Shown here: piece by piece, positions 63,919 through 64,000 of the stretch
How positions within the stretch are numbered: the stretch's first letter is position 1
Layout: every line of letters begins with the position of its first letter
Assembly (NCBI GenBank): GCA_021613335.1
Contig: JAJTWR010000251.1
Span: 2,029,501 to 2,093,500, forward strand
Direction: 5' to 3'
Length of the DNA stretch: 64,000 nt
DNA from: Whitmania pigra
Lineage: Eukaryota; Annelida; Clitellata; Hirudinida; Haemopidae
Program-made: the position numbers and the translations under genes
Notes under the pieces: generated by a model
What the model was told of the DNA's origin: nothing
Database searches by the model: none
What the model saw: only the letters and a program-made list of their open reading frames with translations

Positions 63919-64000
63919 GTCGGTTAAGTAAATGTTTCGGGTATTTGCACCAATTTTAAGGCTTGATTAATGGAGTTGTTGGATGTAAGTTCGTCTTAAT

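Overview
The window is AT-rich animal DNA: genes with many short exons, GT-AG introns, microsatellites and many DNA transposons. The organism is most likely an annelid. The left 20 kb is a tandem array of secreted globins with the features of annelid giant extracellular haemoglobin chains: a signal peptide, one Cys near the mature N terminus paired with one Cys in helix H, an E7 His and an F8 His. The AT-rich base composition and compact genes would suit a leech, but that is inference.

Region 1 (1-20 kb) is the globin cluster, all on the + strand. It holds a 5'-truncated gene (243-666), a decayed copy (1444-1839), an intact gene (5364-6302), an orphan third exon (6976-7092), an intact divergent gene (8026-8992), a gene whose second exon carries a hAT-type miniature transposon (15143-16247), and a gene with a hAT element in intron 1 (17440-19634). 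All use the classic three-exon globin structure (intron phases 2 and 0). The flanks are copies of one another, so the cluster grew by tandem duplication. Between the genes lie at least four hAT-type elements with readable target-site duplications, a CR1/jockey-like LINE corpse, transposase fragments and a tRNA-derived SINE. The most interesting object is the 283-bp element in exon 2 of the fifth gene. Its 8-bp target duplication contains AG|GT, so splicing at the two duplicated copies would remove the transposon exactly and restore a full 217-nt exon. This is a possible case of transposon-made intron birth.

Region 2 (20.8-46.7 kb) is a dense block of conserved single-copy genes: a PH-RhoGAP protein resembling ARHGAP21/23 (-), NAF1 (-), PRDX6 (+), BBS5 (-), TUSC3/MAGT1 (+), a sigma-type GST (-), the Rieske protein UQCRFS1 (+), MAIP1 (-) and RPS14 (+). 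From NAF1 to RPS14 the strands alternate perfectly. The block is therefore built of head-to-head pairs sharing short promoters and tail-to-tail pairs with abutting 3' ends. These are housekeeping functions (snoRNP assembly, redox, cilium, N-glycosylation, respiration, translation).

Region 3 (46.7-64 kb) is gene-poor. It holds a diverged leucine-rich-repeat protein gene (48032-50293), a 48-bp tandem repeat, a very young 1.87-kb LTR retrotransposon with identical 309-bp LTRs, a tRNA-Leu-type primer site and a single SAP-like ORF but no polymerase, long AAT microsatellites, and the first five exons of an SLC4-type bicarbonate transporter that runs off the right edge.

Exon boundaries were placed by hand from splice consensus, reading frame and family alignment from memory. 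Every complete gene model below sums to a multiple of three.
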